Source of the DNA: Paenibacillus oceani
GTDB taxonomy: Bacteria > Bacillota > Bacilli > Paenibacillales > NBRC-103111
Assembly: GCF_014705615.1 (NCBI RefSeq)
Contig: NZ_JACXJA010000028.1
Span: 62,001 to 126,000, forward strand
Direction: 5' to 3'
Length of the DNA: 64,000 bases
In this document: piece by piece, positions 51,866 to 59,538 of the stretch
Layout: each line of letters opens with the position of its first letter
How positions within the stretch are numbered: the stretch's first letter is position 1
Position numbers and translations under genes: made by a program
The notes under the pieces: generated by a model
The model's input: only the letters and a program-made list of their open reading frames with translations
The model's database searches: none
What the model was told of the DNA's origin: nothing

Positions 51866-52291
51866 ATGAAGCAAATTCTAGTGTTTATCTTATTTGCGGC
51901 GGTATTGTGCTGGGCGATGTTCGCTCCTGTGTACAAGCATGTGCTGATCGTGCGTCAGGCTATGCTGCAGAAGGAAGTGGATTATTTGCTGGAAGTCGGG
52001 GCCAATGCGTCCCACGGTTACGTCGATGCTTCGGCGGTAGAAGCATCCCGGGCGCGGCTGGCCGCACACGGCTTCAAGACGAACCTGCTCGAGTACGGCG
52101 TATCGTCGACTAGCGGGGCGGCCGCTACGAATCCGATGTCGCCGGTAATGCGGGGAACGGGCATCGAGCTGATCATCACATACCCGTATGACGGAATGTT
52201 CGCGATCGACCGGCTGATCGGCATCACGCCGCCGTCCGACAGCTCCCGCCTGTCGGCATCGGGACTGAAGATGAGCGAATATGTGCCCTGA
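51866..52291 (+). CDS. Pseudopilin-like protein, TadE-like
   Basis: A 141-residue protein with an N-terminal helix (ILVFILFAAVLCWAMFAPVY) and an extracellular domain of about 115 residues without recognised motifs. Position, topology and length resemble TadE/TadF minor pilins. It lies 24 bases after the second pilin-like gene and 23 before the next. ATG 51866 follows GGAGTG. Confidence 0.7.
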   Translation: MKQILVFILFAAVLCWAMFAPVYKHVLIVRQAMLQKEVDYLLEVGANASHGYVDASAVEASRARLAAHGFKTNLLEYGVSSTSGAAATNPMSPVMRGTGIELIITYPYDGMFAIDRLIGITPPSDSSRLSASGLKMSEYVP

Positions 52292-52314
52292 CCCGATATT
52301 AGGAGGACGTATGG

Positions 52315-52797
52315 ATGTACAAGCTCATTGCCTTCCTGCTGCTGATCGGATTCGTTATGCTGCTTCACGCGTTGCAGGCCGATGAGGAGATCGCGTTGCA
52401 GGCTTTGTTTCAAGGTAAACGTTCGGTCAATCGGGCTGCACACGCCGCGGCGCAGCAGATCGATATACAGAAGCTGAAGGAGGGGATCGTCTCTATCGAT
52501 CCTGCAGAGGCGGAACAGCTCGCGTACGATTATTTGCAAAGCAACCTGCGGCTCGACGCGGCGAACGAGCCTCTGCCCGGCACGTTTTGGCGCAGCCGGG
52601 CGGAGGTGCTCGTCTTCGAGGTGATCAACGAAGATCGGACGTTTCCTTATATGTACGCCAATTCCGCTTACGATTACTCGGTGACTTTGCAGAAACCCGG
52701 GGTCGTGATGATCGTGCGGCTCGAATATCCACGCACCTATACGGTGCTTGGGCCGATTACGTGGGAGATCAAAGGAGCGGCGGAGCTCATCTATTAA
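52315..52797 (+). CDS. Pseudopilin-like protein, TadG/TadF-like
   Basis: A 160-residue protein with an N-terminal helix (LIAFLLLIGFVMLLHAL) and an extracellular domain containing KRSVNRAAHAAAQQID, as in TadE-like proteins that assemble through the helix. It is the last gene of the operon. ATG follows AGGAGGACGTATGG. The products of this and the previous gene may form the tip of the fibre. Confidence 0.7.
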   Translation: MYKLIAFLLLIGFVMLLHALQADEEIALQALFQGKRSVNRAAHAAAQQIDIQKLKEGIVSIDPAEAEQLAYDYLQSNLRLDAANEPLPGTFWRSRAEVLVFEVINEDRTFPYMYANSAYDYSVTLQKPGVVMIVRLEYPRTYTVLGPITWEIKGAAELIY

Positions 52798-52825
52798 ACT
52801 GTTGTGATACGCGTGAAGTATCGCA

Positions 52826-53671
52826 TCACGTTCCGCGCTGCAGCATCGTCCATTCCCGTCCCGGAATGTCCACCCGGAACGATTCTACGCTTCCTGTGTC
52901 GGCTAACGTCACGTAGCACGTACAACCGTCGGGACCGCCGAACGTCAGATTCGTACAGTTGGTTCCGTTCAGCTTCACTTCCGCCAGCAGTTCCCCGGCC
53001 GGAGACAGTTTGGCTACGGTGCCTTTGCCGTACCGCGTAATGTACAGGTTGCCCTCCGAATCGCAGCGCATGCCGTCCATGCCAAAGTCGGGAAATTCGA
53101 TCAGCAGCCGTTTGCCGGAAACTTGCTTATCCGCAGAGAGGTCGTAGGCCCACACCCGGCGCTGTACCGATTCGTTGACGTACAAGGTACGGTTGTCCGG
53201 ACTGACTTCAATCCCGTTCGTCGTTCCCATTCCGCTATCCAGCAGCGTAACGGTTCCAAGCGGGTCGATCCGCCAGAGATTGCCGGTCGATTCGTTCCAA
53301 TTCGGATCGCTGGCAAATAACGTGTCGTCGTCGGCGATCGCGATGTCGTTCGGCTGATTCATCTCCGGCTCGTGGGCGAACACGGTCAACTCCTTGGTCT
53401 GCATATGCACCTTCAAAATGTTATGGTTCGGGTAATCGGCGATGAACATGTCTCCCGCGCGGCTGAAGCGGATTCCGTTCCCGACGCTTCCGTTCGGCAG
53501 TTCGAGAAAAACGCAACATTCGCCGTCCGGTGTCACTCGGCCGATCGTATGCTGGCGCTCATAGTTGACGGCGTACAGGTTGCCGGCGCGATCGCAAGCC
53601 GGCCCTTCGATGCCTGGCGTAAACCCTCCGGGCTTGGTGAACGTCCGGCTTCCGTACAGCGGATTTTTCAT
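52826..53671 (-). CDS. SMP-30/gluconolactonase family protein
   Basis: A 281-residue six-bladed beta-propeller of the SMP-30/gluconolactonase group. Metal-binding and catalytic positions fit: E in GIEGPA, N in QPNDIA, N in GTTNGIEVSPD, and D in MDGMRCD. Members open lactones of sugar acids using a divalent metal ion. The start follows GAGGAGGAATCG. It faces away from the M24 peptidase and lies tail to tail with the pilus operon. Substrate not known. Confidence 0.9.
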   Translation of the reverse strand: MKNPLYGSRTFTKPGGFTPGIEGPACDRAGNLYAVNYERQHTIGRVTPDGECCVFLELPNGSVGNGIRFSRAGDMFIADYPNHNILKVHMQTKELTVFAHEPEMNQPNDIAIADDDTLFASDPNWNESTGNLWRIDPLGTVTLLDSGMGTTNGIEVSPDNRTLYVNESVQRRVWAYDLSADKQVSGKRLLIEFPDFGMDGMRCDSEGNLYITRYGKGTVAKLSPAGELLAEVKLNGTNCTNLTFGGPDGCTCYVTLADTGSVESFRVDIPGREWTMLQRGT

Positions 53672-53853
53672 GGTATCGATTCCTCCTCCACGTAAATAGG
53701 CACCGGTAAGAACGCGAATGACGGTTTCCTTTCCTACACGCGTTCGTAACTGTGTCTGACCCTACTTATTTCGGTTGAGCGGCGGCTGTTCCTCTTTTCC
53801 CTCCAAAACATTGTATAATGAAGGAATGCGAAAGGAAGAAGAGGAGTGGAAGT

Positions 53854-55059
53854 ATGAACGAATGTTCGTCCCGCCGTCAAAGGCTCCAGCACAAAATGAA
53901 ACAATCGGGTATCGACGGCTGTATCGTGACTCAGAATGTCGATTTGTACTATTTGTTAGGCTCTATGCAGACCGGGTATTTTTTCCTGCCGACTGAGGGA
54001 GAAGGGATCTTTTTCGTCCGCCGCAGCTTCGTCCGGGCCGGGGAGGAAGCCGACGTTACGGTTCAGGAGCTCGGCTCGATGCGCAATCTCGGCTCCCGGC
54101 TTGCCGAGAGCTACCTCCAGCTGTTCCGTAAACCGGACGGCCAGCCGCCGATACTTGCGGCCGAATACGACGTGCTGCCCGTTCAGCAGTTTCAGCGGCT
54201 GGAGGGGGCGTTCCCCGGGGCGCGCTGGGTCGACGGCTCGATGCTGATCCGGGAAACCCGGATGATCAAGTCGGCAGCGGAAGTCGCTCTTATTCGCGAG
54301 TCGGCTAGAGTGATCGATATGGCCTATGAAGCGGCGATAGCGGCTTTGAAGCCGGGCATGCGCGAGTTCGAGCTGATGGCGGTCGTAGAGTCCGTGATCC
54401 GCAACAACGGTCATATGGGACTGATGCGGGTCAGAGGCTACAATCAGGAGATTATTACAGGCATGATCGGAGCGGGCGACGCAGCGGCGATGCCGAGCTA
54501 TTTCGACGGCCCGGCGGGCGGGCAAGGGCTCGGACCGGCCAGTCCGCAAAGTGCGGGACGAAGACCGATCGGAACGGACGAGCCGGTTCTTATCGATATC
54601 GGCTGCTGTATCGACGGGTACGTCATCGATCAGACGCGGACGGCGGTTATCGGACGTTTGCCGGACGATTTGATGGACGCCTACGAGCTGTCCGAGGCGG
54701 TCCTGAGAAGAACGGAAGCGATGCTGAAGCCCGGGACCGTGTGCGAGGAGCTGTATACGTCGGCGCTGGAGCAAGTCCGCGAAGCCGGCCTGAGCGAACA
54801 TTTCATGGGCTTTGGGTCGGATCAGGTGAAGTTCCTGGGACACGGGATCGGATTGGAGATCGACGAGCTGCCGGTGCTGGCCCGAGGATTCCGTTACGAG
54901 CTGGAGCCGGGCATGGTTATCGCGATCGAGCCCAAGTTCACGTTTCCGGGCAGAGGGGTTGTCGGTATCGAGAATTCGTACGTAATTACAGAGAACGGGT
55001 TTGAGACATTAACGGTATCGCGAGAAGGAGTAGCGAGCGTTTATACGGCCAAAGAATGA
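53854..55059 (+). CDS. M24-family aminopeptidase (Xaa-Pro type)
   Basis: A 401-residue protein: N-terminal creatinase-like domain (~1-135) and C-terminal pita-bread peptidase domain. The metal ligands are visible in order: D (VLIDIGCC), D (VIDQTRT), H (LGHGIGLEID), E (AIEPKF) and E (GIENSY). The size fits Xaa-Pro dipeptidases. ATG 53854 follows AAGAAGAGGAG. A TATAAT lies about 40 bases upstream. A terminator follows. Intracellular peptide turnover is the usual role. Confidence 0.9.
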   Translation: MNECSSRRQRLQHKMKQSGIDGCIVTQNVDLYYLLGSMQTGYFFLPTEGEGIFFVRRSFVRAGEEADVTVQELGSMRNLGSRLAESYLQLFRKPDGQPPILAAEYDVLPVQQFQRLEGAFPGARWVDGSMLIRETRMIKSAAEVALIRESARVIDMAYEAAIAALKPGMREFELMAVVESVIRNNGHMGLMRVRGYNQEIITGMIGAGDAAAMPSYFDGPAGGQGLGPASPQSAGRRPIGTDEPVLIDIGCCIDGYVIDQTRTAVIGRLPDDLMDAYELSEAVLRRTEAMLKPGTVCEELYTSALEQVREAGLSEHFMGFGSDQVKFLGHGIGLEIDELPVLARGFRYELEPGMVIAIEPKFTFPGRGVVGIENSYVITENGFETLTVSREGVASVYTAKE

Positions 55060-55060
55060 G

Positions 55061-55104
55061 AAAGCCCTGTGTTCCCCGTTAGCGGTGGAACCGGGGCTTT
55101 TTTT
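55061..55104 (+). terminator. Terminator after the M24 peptidase gene
   Basis: AAAGCCC pairs with GGGCTTT around a ~25-base loop, followed by TTTTTT. Confidence 0.75.
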
Positions 55105-55442
55105 GAGATCGTTTACGTTCCCCATAGCAAAACACCGCACACCTGCAGCTGCATGCGGTGCGCCAGTCACCGGCCATCCATCGTGTAGCGGAAGAATGAC
55201 TTCCTCTATTCCCGCAAAGTACGTAACTTTCAGGCTATAGCGGAAGTTTGGTTTCCTTTATATTGAATCTTAGAAGGGAATAGAGGCGATTCTACTTGAA
55301 TAACGGAACAAAAAGTTCCGCTAAACGTCGATTTCCTACTGTGAATAACAGATAACGGAAGTCAAACTGCCGGAAGCGAAATTTGCAGGCTCGGTTGGAG
55401 GCGGTTATTTCCACAAGGGCACAAAAAAAATTTAGATCGGAA
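55105..55442. other. Repeat-rich intergenic stretch upstream of sigY
   Basis: About 340 bases without a gene. It holds a copy of the 25-base dispersed repeat and further fragments of ATAACGGAA/TTCCGCTA in both orientations, plus AACGGAAC-aaaaa-GTTCCG as a possible hairpin at about 55301-55320. Confidence 0.55.
55236..55260. repeat. Dispersed 25-base intergenic repeat, copy 2
   Basis: ATAGCGGAAGTTTGGTTTCC plus TTTAT, nearly identical to 21750-21774. Further fragments of the same unit occur nearby: ATAACGGAAC (55299), GTTCCGCTA (55314) and ATAACGGAAGT (55351), forming a small cluster in front of the sigY promoter. Confidence 0.6.
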
Positions 55443-55468
55443 TGAACTTTTCATGAATCCCGGGCGTA
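55443..55468 (+). promoter_or_regulatory. ECF-type promoter of the sigY operon
   Basis: TGAAC (55443-55447), a 17-base spacer and CGTA (55465-55468) stand 56 bases before the sigY start. This is the layout of ECF promoters (AAC -35 core and CGT -10 core) and close to the autoregulated sigY promoter reported for B. subtilis. Autoregulation is therefore likely. Confidence 0.7.
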
Positions 55469-55523
55469 CTATTACCGAACAATGAGAAGAGAGGCACACC
55501 ACGGCTCCCAAGGAGAAGAACCG

Positions 55524-56048
55524 ATGGATGAAAGAGAATGGATCGAGCGCGCTCAGCGGGGGGATTCGGCCGCGCTGGCCGGGCTGCTGAAGGGAAACTA
55601 CGGATTTCTTCTGAACTATATGACGAAGATTACGTTCCAACCGGCTCTGGCGGAAGACTTAACCCAGGAAACGATGATGCGCTGCATCGAGAAGATCCGG
55701 CTGTACAATTTTACTTCGAAGTTTTCGTCGTGGCTGATTACGATCGGCACCAACTTGTATATGGATCATTTGAGAAGGAAAAAGCGGGAACGCGACTGGC
55801 ACGATCAGGAACAGGCGCTCCGGCAAATCAAGTGGCATGCGCAGCAATCCGGCGAAGAATGGTCGGAGCTGCTTGATCTGCTTGGGCGAATGCCCGACGA
55901 TGTCCGGATTCCGATCATTTTGAAGCATTACTACGGCTACGCCTACGAGGAGATCGCCGGCATGATGAATGTGGCGACCGGCACGGTCAAGTCCCGCATT
56001 CACAACGGCATTAAGAGCTTGCGAAAGGAGCTGGGGCCTCATGAATGA
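55524..56048 (+). CDS. sigY: ECF RNA polymerase sigma factor SigY
   Basis: A 174-residue ECF sigma factor. Region 2: ALAEDLTQETMMRCIEKIRL and FSSWLITIGTNLYMDHLRRK; region 4: MPDDVRIPIILKHYYGYAYE and GMMNVATGTVKSRIHNGIK. ATG 55524 follows AAGGAG. The next five genes match yxlC-yxlG in order, so the identity is firm. In Bacillus SigY is held by membrane proteins YxlC/YxlD/YxlE and has few targets; toxins and envelope stress have been suggested inducers. Confidence 0.93.
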   Translation: MDEREWIERAQRGDSAALAGLLKGNYGFLLNYMTKITFQPALAEDLTQETMMRCIEKIRLYNFTSKFSSWLITIGTNLYMDHLRRKKRERDWHDQEQALRQIKWHAQQSGEEWSELLDLLGRMPDDVRIPIILKHYYGYAYEEIAGMMNVATGTVKSRIHNGIKSLRKELGPHE

Positions 56049-56511
56049 ACGCGACCACGACAAACTAAAGGGTAACCAACATGTCACCGGCGATTCGGGG
56101 CCGGAATTGAAACAGGCGCTTGATCAGACGGACGAGTCGGTGGGCCGGGCGGACGGCCGAAAAGCCACAAACGCCGAACGGGCGGATACGCTGCCGGGCG
56201 AAGACGAAGAGTCGTTTGAACTTTCGTCGATGATCAAGCAAGAGCTCGATAAAATGGAACGATGGACGGACCCGAACACGCCGAATACGATCTGGTTTGA
56301 GCGGCTTGTCGTTGCCGGGAAACGCGAAGCGCGGCGCAAGCTGATCCGCGATCTGATTCTGTTCTGGTTAGCCGGATTAGGCGTGCTCGCCGTATACGGA
56401 GCGATTTCGTTCGGGAGGCCCGCCGTATTTATCGCGATCCAGCTGCTGGCTATAGCAGCCGTTCCGTTCGTCGTTGCCGTCATGAGACGAAAAGCGGGTG
56501 ACCGGACATGA
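56041..56511 (+). CDS. yxlC: YxlC-like anti-sigma factor
   Basis: A 156-residue protein overlapping sigY by 8 bases. The C-terminal half has MIKQELDKMERWTDPNTPNT, a basic helix KREARRKLIRD and two membrane helices, corresponding to B. subtilis YxlC (~106 aa). The first ~75 residues are an extra hydrophilic, acidic extension. It is expected to bind SigY at the membrane. Confidence 0.88.
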   Translation: MNERDHDKLKGNQHVTGDSGPELKQALDQTDESVGRADGRKATNAERADTLPGEDEESFELSSMIKQELDKMERWTDPNTPNTIWFERLVVAGKREARRKLIRDLILFWLAGLGVLAVYGAISFGRPAVFIAIQLLAIAAVPFVVAVMRRKAGDRT

Positions 56512-56732
56512 CCGAAGCGACCGAACAGCTTCCTCCGTGGGCGCTCGTCCTCCTTACGCTCGTCTTGTTAGGCCAGAGCACGTTTATCTTTCTGGACGCC
56601 CGCAAGCACGCCAAATATCCGTGGCTGTGGGGGATGTGGGGGCTTATTCAGGCGCCGATGCCGCTGATCGTATATTGGATCGTGTACCGTACGAAATGGT
56701 TTCGCAGCAATAAAAAGCAGGGAGGAACATGA
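56508..56732 (+). CDS. yxlD: YxlD-like small membrane protein
   Basis: A 74-residue protein with two membrane helices (ALVLLTLVLLGQSTFIFLDA, and APMPLIVYWIVY). Position and size match YxlD, part of the negative control of SigY. It overlaps the yxlC stop by four bases. Confidence 0.88.
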   Translation: MTEATEQLPPWALVLLTLVLLGQSTFIFLDARKHAKYPWLWGMWGLIQAPMPLIVYWIVYRTKWFRSNKKQGGT

Positions 56733-56733
56733 A

Positions 56734-56940
56734 ATGGATTCCGTGTTGTCTAGCGTAAACTGGTTGCTGGTGATGCCGATTATCGTCATCCAGCTTATCT
56801 TGATGGCGGTCGCCTTGATCGATTGCATTCGCGCCGAACGTACGCGCGGACCGAAAGGACTGTGGATTCCCGTCATCGTCCTGATTCAGGTCATTGGGCC
56901 GATCGTTTATTTTGTTGTCGGAAAGGAGAAAGCATCATGA
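56734..56940 (+). CDS. yxlE: YxlE-like small membrane protein (PLDc_N type)
   Basis: A 68-residue protein with two helices and the PLD nuclease N-terminal-like pattern (IVIQLILMAVALIDCIRAER, GPKGLWIPVIVLIQVIGPIV). Matches YxlE, which together with YxlC and YxlD keeps SigY inactive in B. subtilis. AGGGAGGAAC precedes the ATG. Confidence 0.88.
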   Translation: MDSVLSSVNWLLVMPIIVIQLILMAVALIDCIRAERTRGPKGLWIPVIVLIQVIGPIVYFVVGKEKAS

Positions 56941-57902
56941 ACTTGCTTGAGGTGCAAGGACTCGTTAAAAAGTTTGGCTCCGCAATAGCTGTGAACGAGA
57001 TCAGCTTCACTATAAAGGAAGGACACTGCGTCGCCTTGCTCGGACCGAACGGAGCCGGGAAGACGACGGCGTTAAAGATGATGGCAGGCCTGCTCCAGCC
57101 GAGTTCGGGTACGATCCGTTTCGGCGCGGGCCCGGCTGCGTCCGACACACCGGCAAACGAAACGCCGGCCACGCTGCGGCCCGTGTCCGGCAGCACGTCG
57201 GACATCCGCAGCATCATCGGGTTCCTTCCGCAATATCCGTCGTTTTACAACTGGATGAGCGGCCGGGAATATTTGATTTTCTCCGGCAGATTGGCCCGGA
57301 TGAGCAAGCAGGAGGCAGCCGGCCGGGCGGATCGGATGTTGGAGACGGTCGGTCTGAAGGACGCCGCGAAGAAACGGATCGGCGGATACTCCGGCGGCAT
57401 GAAGCAGCGTCTGGGCATCGCGCAGGCGCTTATCCACCGGCCCAGGCTGCTGCTGCTGGACGAGCCTGTATCGGCGCTCGATCCGATCGGAAGAAGGGAA
57501 GTGCTCGATATGATCCGGTCGATACAGAAAGAGACGACCGTTTTGTTTTCCACCCACGTGCTGCACGATGCGGAGGAAGTGTGCAGCGATATTATGATTA
57601 TGAACAAAGGGCGGATCGTCGTATCCGGCACCTTGGACGAGGTGCGGCGCGAATACAGCGATCCGGTCATCCGGGTGCAGTCCGAACTTCCGGTAGATGA
57701 CCATGTGGAACGGTGGAGCCGGCTGGAATGCGTGCGGGACGTCGAAGCCGGCCGTTATGAAGCGAAGATTACGGTTTCCGGGCTCCCGGAAGCGAGGGCT
57801 GTGCTGTGGGAAGACCTGCTGGTGAGCCAAGTGCCGGTCACCCGGTTCGAAGCGGGCAGAACGACGCTGGAGGAGCTGTTTATGAAGGCGGTGAGAGAAT
57901 GA
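56937..57902 (+). CDS. yxlF: YxlF-like ABC transporter ATP-binding protein
   Basis: A 321-residue ATPase. Walker A is GPNGAGKTTALKMM, signature YSGGMKQRLGIAQAL, Walker B LLLLDEPVSALD, switch His in STHVLHDAEEV. It contains an extra Ala/Pro/Thr-rich insert of about 25 residues near residues 65-90. ATG overlaps the yxlE stop. Works with the next gene. Confidence 0.92.
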   Translation: MNLLEVQGLVKKFGSAIAVNEISFTIKEGHCVALLGPNGAGKTTALKMMAGLLQPSSGTIRFGAGPAASDTPANETPATLRPVSGSTSDIRSIIGFLPQYPSFYNWMSGREYLIFSGRLARMSKQEAAGRADRMLETVGLKDAAKKRIGGYSGGMKQRLGIAQALIHRPRLLLLDEPVSALDPIGRREVLDMIRSIQKETTVLFSTHVLHDAEEVCSDIMIMNKGRIVVSGTLDEVRREYSDPVIRVQSELPVDDHVERWSRLECVRDVEAGRYEAKITVSGLPEARAVLWEDLLVSQVPVTRFEAGRTTLEELFMKAVRE

Positions 57903-58678
57903 ATCAGTGGCTCGTATTGTTTAACAAAGAAATGACCGAGATGTGGCGCAGCCGCAAATGGATCTGGGTGCCGCTCGTCTTCGTGCTGCTCGGCATCTCC
58001 CAGCCGGTGACAACGTATTACTTGCCCGACCTGCTGCAGGCTGCAGGCAGTCTGCCGGAGGGGGCGGTTATCGAGATTCCGATGCCGACCGGGGCGGAGG
58101 TGCTGGCCCAGACGTTGTCGCAGTTCGGGATGATCGGCGTGCTTGTCCTGGTCTTATCCATAATGGGCATCGTTTCTAGCGAAAGACAGAGCGGCGCGGC
58201 CGGACTCGTCCTCGTTAAGCCGGTTTCGTTCGTTTCCTACATCACCGCGAAATGGGCGGGTGCCGTTACGTTGACGGCAGTTTCGTTTTTAGCCGGATTT
58301 GCGGCAAGCTGGTATTACACGCGCATTTTGATCGGCTCTGTAGCGCCCTCCCTTTTTGCGGGCAGCTTGCTGCTGTTCGGTTTGTGGCTCGTGTTCGTCG
58401 TAACCGTGGCGGTCATGCTGAGCGCTTGGATGAACGGAAACAGCGGCGTCGCTTTCCTGACAATCGGCTCGGTTTTACTGCTCTCCGTCCTTACGGGTCT
58501 GTTTAACCGCGCGATGAATTGGAGTCCCGGCTCGCTGTCCGGACGGGCAACCCTTGTTTTGGCGGACGGCGGTCCAGGCACGCAGCTTCCGCTTGCACTC
58601 GCCGTTACCCTTGCAGCTATAGCGGCTTTGCTATTTGCCGCAGTCCGGCTGTTCCGCCGCAAGGAGCTGCTTCCGTAG
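57899..58678 (+). CDS. yxlG: YxlG-like ABC-2 permease
   Basis: A 259-residue membrane protein with six helices (MTEMWRSRKWIWVPLVFVLL at the N terminus; SERQSGAAGLVLVKPVSFVS in the cytoplasmic loop; later helices). Matches YxlG. It overlaps yxlF by four bases and ends the sigY operon. Substrate unknown. Confidence 0.9.
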   Translation: MNQWLVLFNKEMTEMWRSRKWIWVPLVFVLLGISQPVTTYYLPDLLQAAGSLPEGAVIEIPMPTGAEVLAQTLSQFGMIGVLVLVLSIMGIVSSERQSGAAGLVLVKPVSFVSYITAKWAGAVTLTAVSFLAGFAASWYYTRILIGSVAPSLFAGSLLLFGLWLVFVVTVAVMLSAWMNGNSGVAFLTIGSVLLLSVLTGLFNRAMNWSPGSLSGRATLVLADGGPGTQLPLALAVTLAAIAALLFAAVRLFRRKELLP

Positions 58679-58992
58679 GTTCCGACGATTGTGGTCTAGG
58701 CGATTGAACGGCGGATTATAATAGAGCTAAGAAGCGTTCACGCAGCGGCCTTGATCTCGCCATCAGCCATCATCCGACGAAGAGCCGGAACTGTTCGTCT
58801 CCCAAATCTATGAATATGTGCAAGCCCTTGACCTGAATCAGGAACCTTCCGGTCAAACGTGACTTCCCTTTACGGTTCGAATTTGATACCATATATAACA
58901 CATACGAAACTTTGAAAAGTCGAGGGGCTGCGAACGTTTTCGTAGAATAGTTTTGCCTGGTCGGGCAAAGCGCGGGGGAGGAATCGACCATC
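58679..58992. other. Intergenic stretch after the sigY operon
   Basis: Contains a promoter candidate at 58869-58897 for the next gene. A TATAAT at 58717 lacks a good -35. No gene is seen. Confidence 0.5.
58869..58897 (+). promoter_or_regulatory. Promoter candidate of the conserved hypothetical gene
   Basis: TTTACG (58869-58874), 17-base spacer and TATATA (58892-58897), giving a 5-prime leader of about 90 bases. Confidence 0.5.
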
Positions 58993-59370
58993 ATGCTGCG
59001 TTTAGGACAAAAAGTATGTATCGTAGCCGATAGTTTTGAGCAAAATCTTTCAATCGGAGATTACGGATATATAATCGCATACGATCGGAATGCGGATAAC
59101 GCGTTCGATTATGTCGTGCGGATCCCTAAGATGAACAAGCACGTGTTCGTGCCTGCCGCGGATATCGAGCTGGAGGAGACGCTGCTGCAGCAGGAGGCGG
59201 ACCGGATCGAACGGGAGGCGCTGATCGATTATGCGCTAGCCACGAAGAACGAGTTGCTGTTCCGTCGGATCATGAACGGAGACGCCGCCGAAGACACGGC
59301 TGCCGACAATAAAGAGGTTCAGTCCCAGCAGGACTTTATCCGTCAAATTAATTTGAAGGCATGGATCTAG
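58993..59370 (+). CDS. Conserved-looking hypothetical protein
   Basis: A 125-residue soluble protein. The first half appears as a small beta-barrel-like fold (KVCIVADSFEQNLSIGDYGY, FDYVVRIPKMNKHVFVPAAD), the second half as an acidic helix (LQQEADRIEREALIDYALAT). The ATG follows GGGGGAGG. A terminator follows. I do not recognise a family; the barrel could bind nucleic acid or a ligand. Confidence 0.75.
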   Translation: MLRLGQKVCIVADSFEQNLSIGDYGYIIAYDRNADNAFDYVVRIPKMNKHVFVPAADIELEETLLQQEADRIEREALIDYALATKNELLFRRIMNGDAAEDTAADNKEVQSQQDFIRQINLKAWI

Positions 59371-59401
59371 TCTTTGCCGCCTATCCGATTGTTATGAATG
59401 T

Positions 59402-59437
59402 CAGGACGCCTTAGTTCGATCTAAAGGCGTCTTTTCT
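59402..59437 (+). terminator. Terminator after the hypothetical gene
   Basis: GACGCCTTAG-TTCGAT-CTAAAGGCGTC followed by TTTT. Confidence 0.75.
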
Positions 59438-59474
59438 GCATGTTCCGGGAGATAACGCATGTTTCCGCAAATAT

Positions 59475-59504
59475 TGACACGTTCTTTGCCGATAAGCTAT
59501 GATA
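59475..59504 (+). promoter_or_regulatory. Promoter of the aldolase gene
   Basis: TTGACA (59475-59480), 18-base spacer and TATGAT (59499-59504). The spacer includes GTTCTTT (59482-59488). Confidence 0.6.
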
Positions 59505-59538
59505 AGCATTAAACGGTTTTCGGGAGGAACAGGACAAG

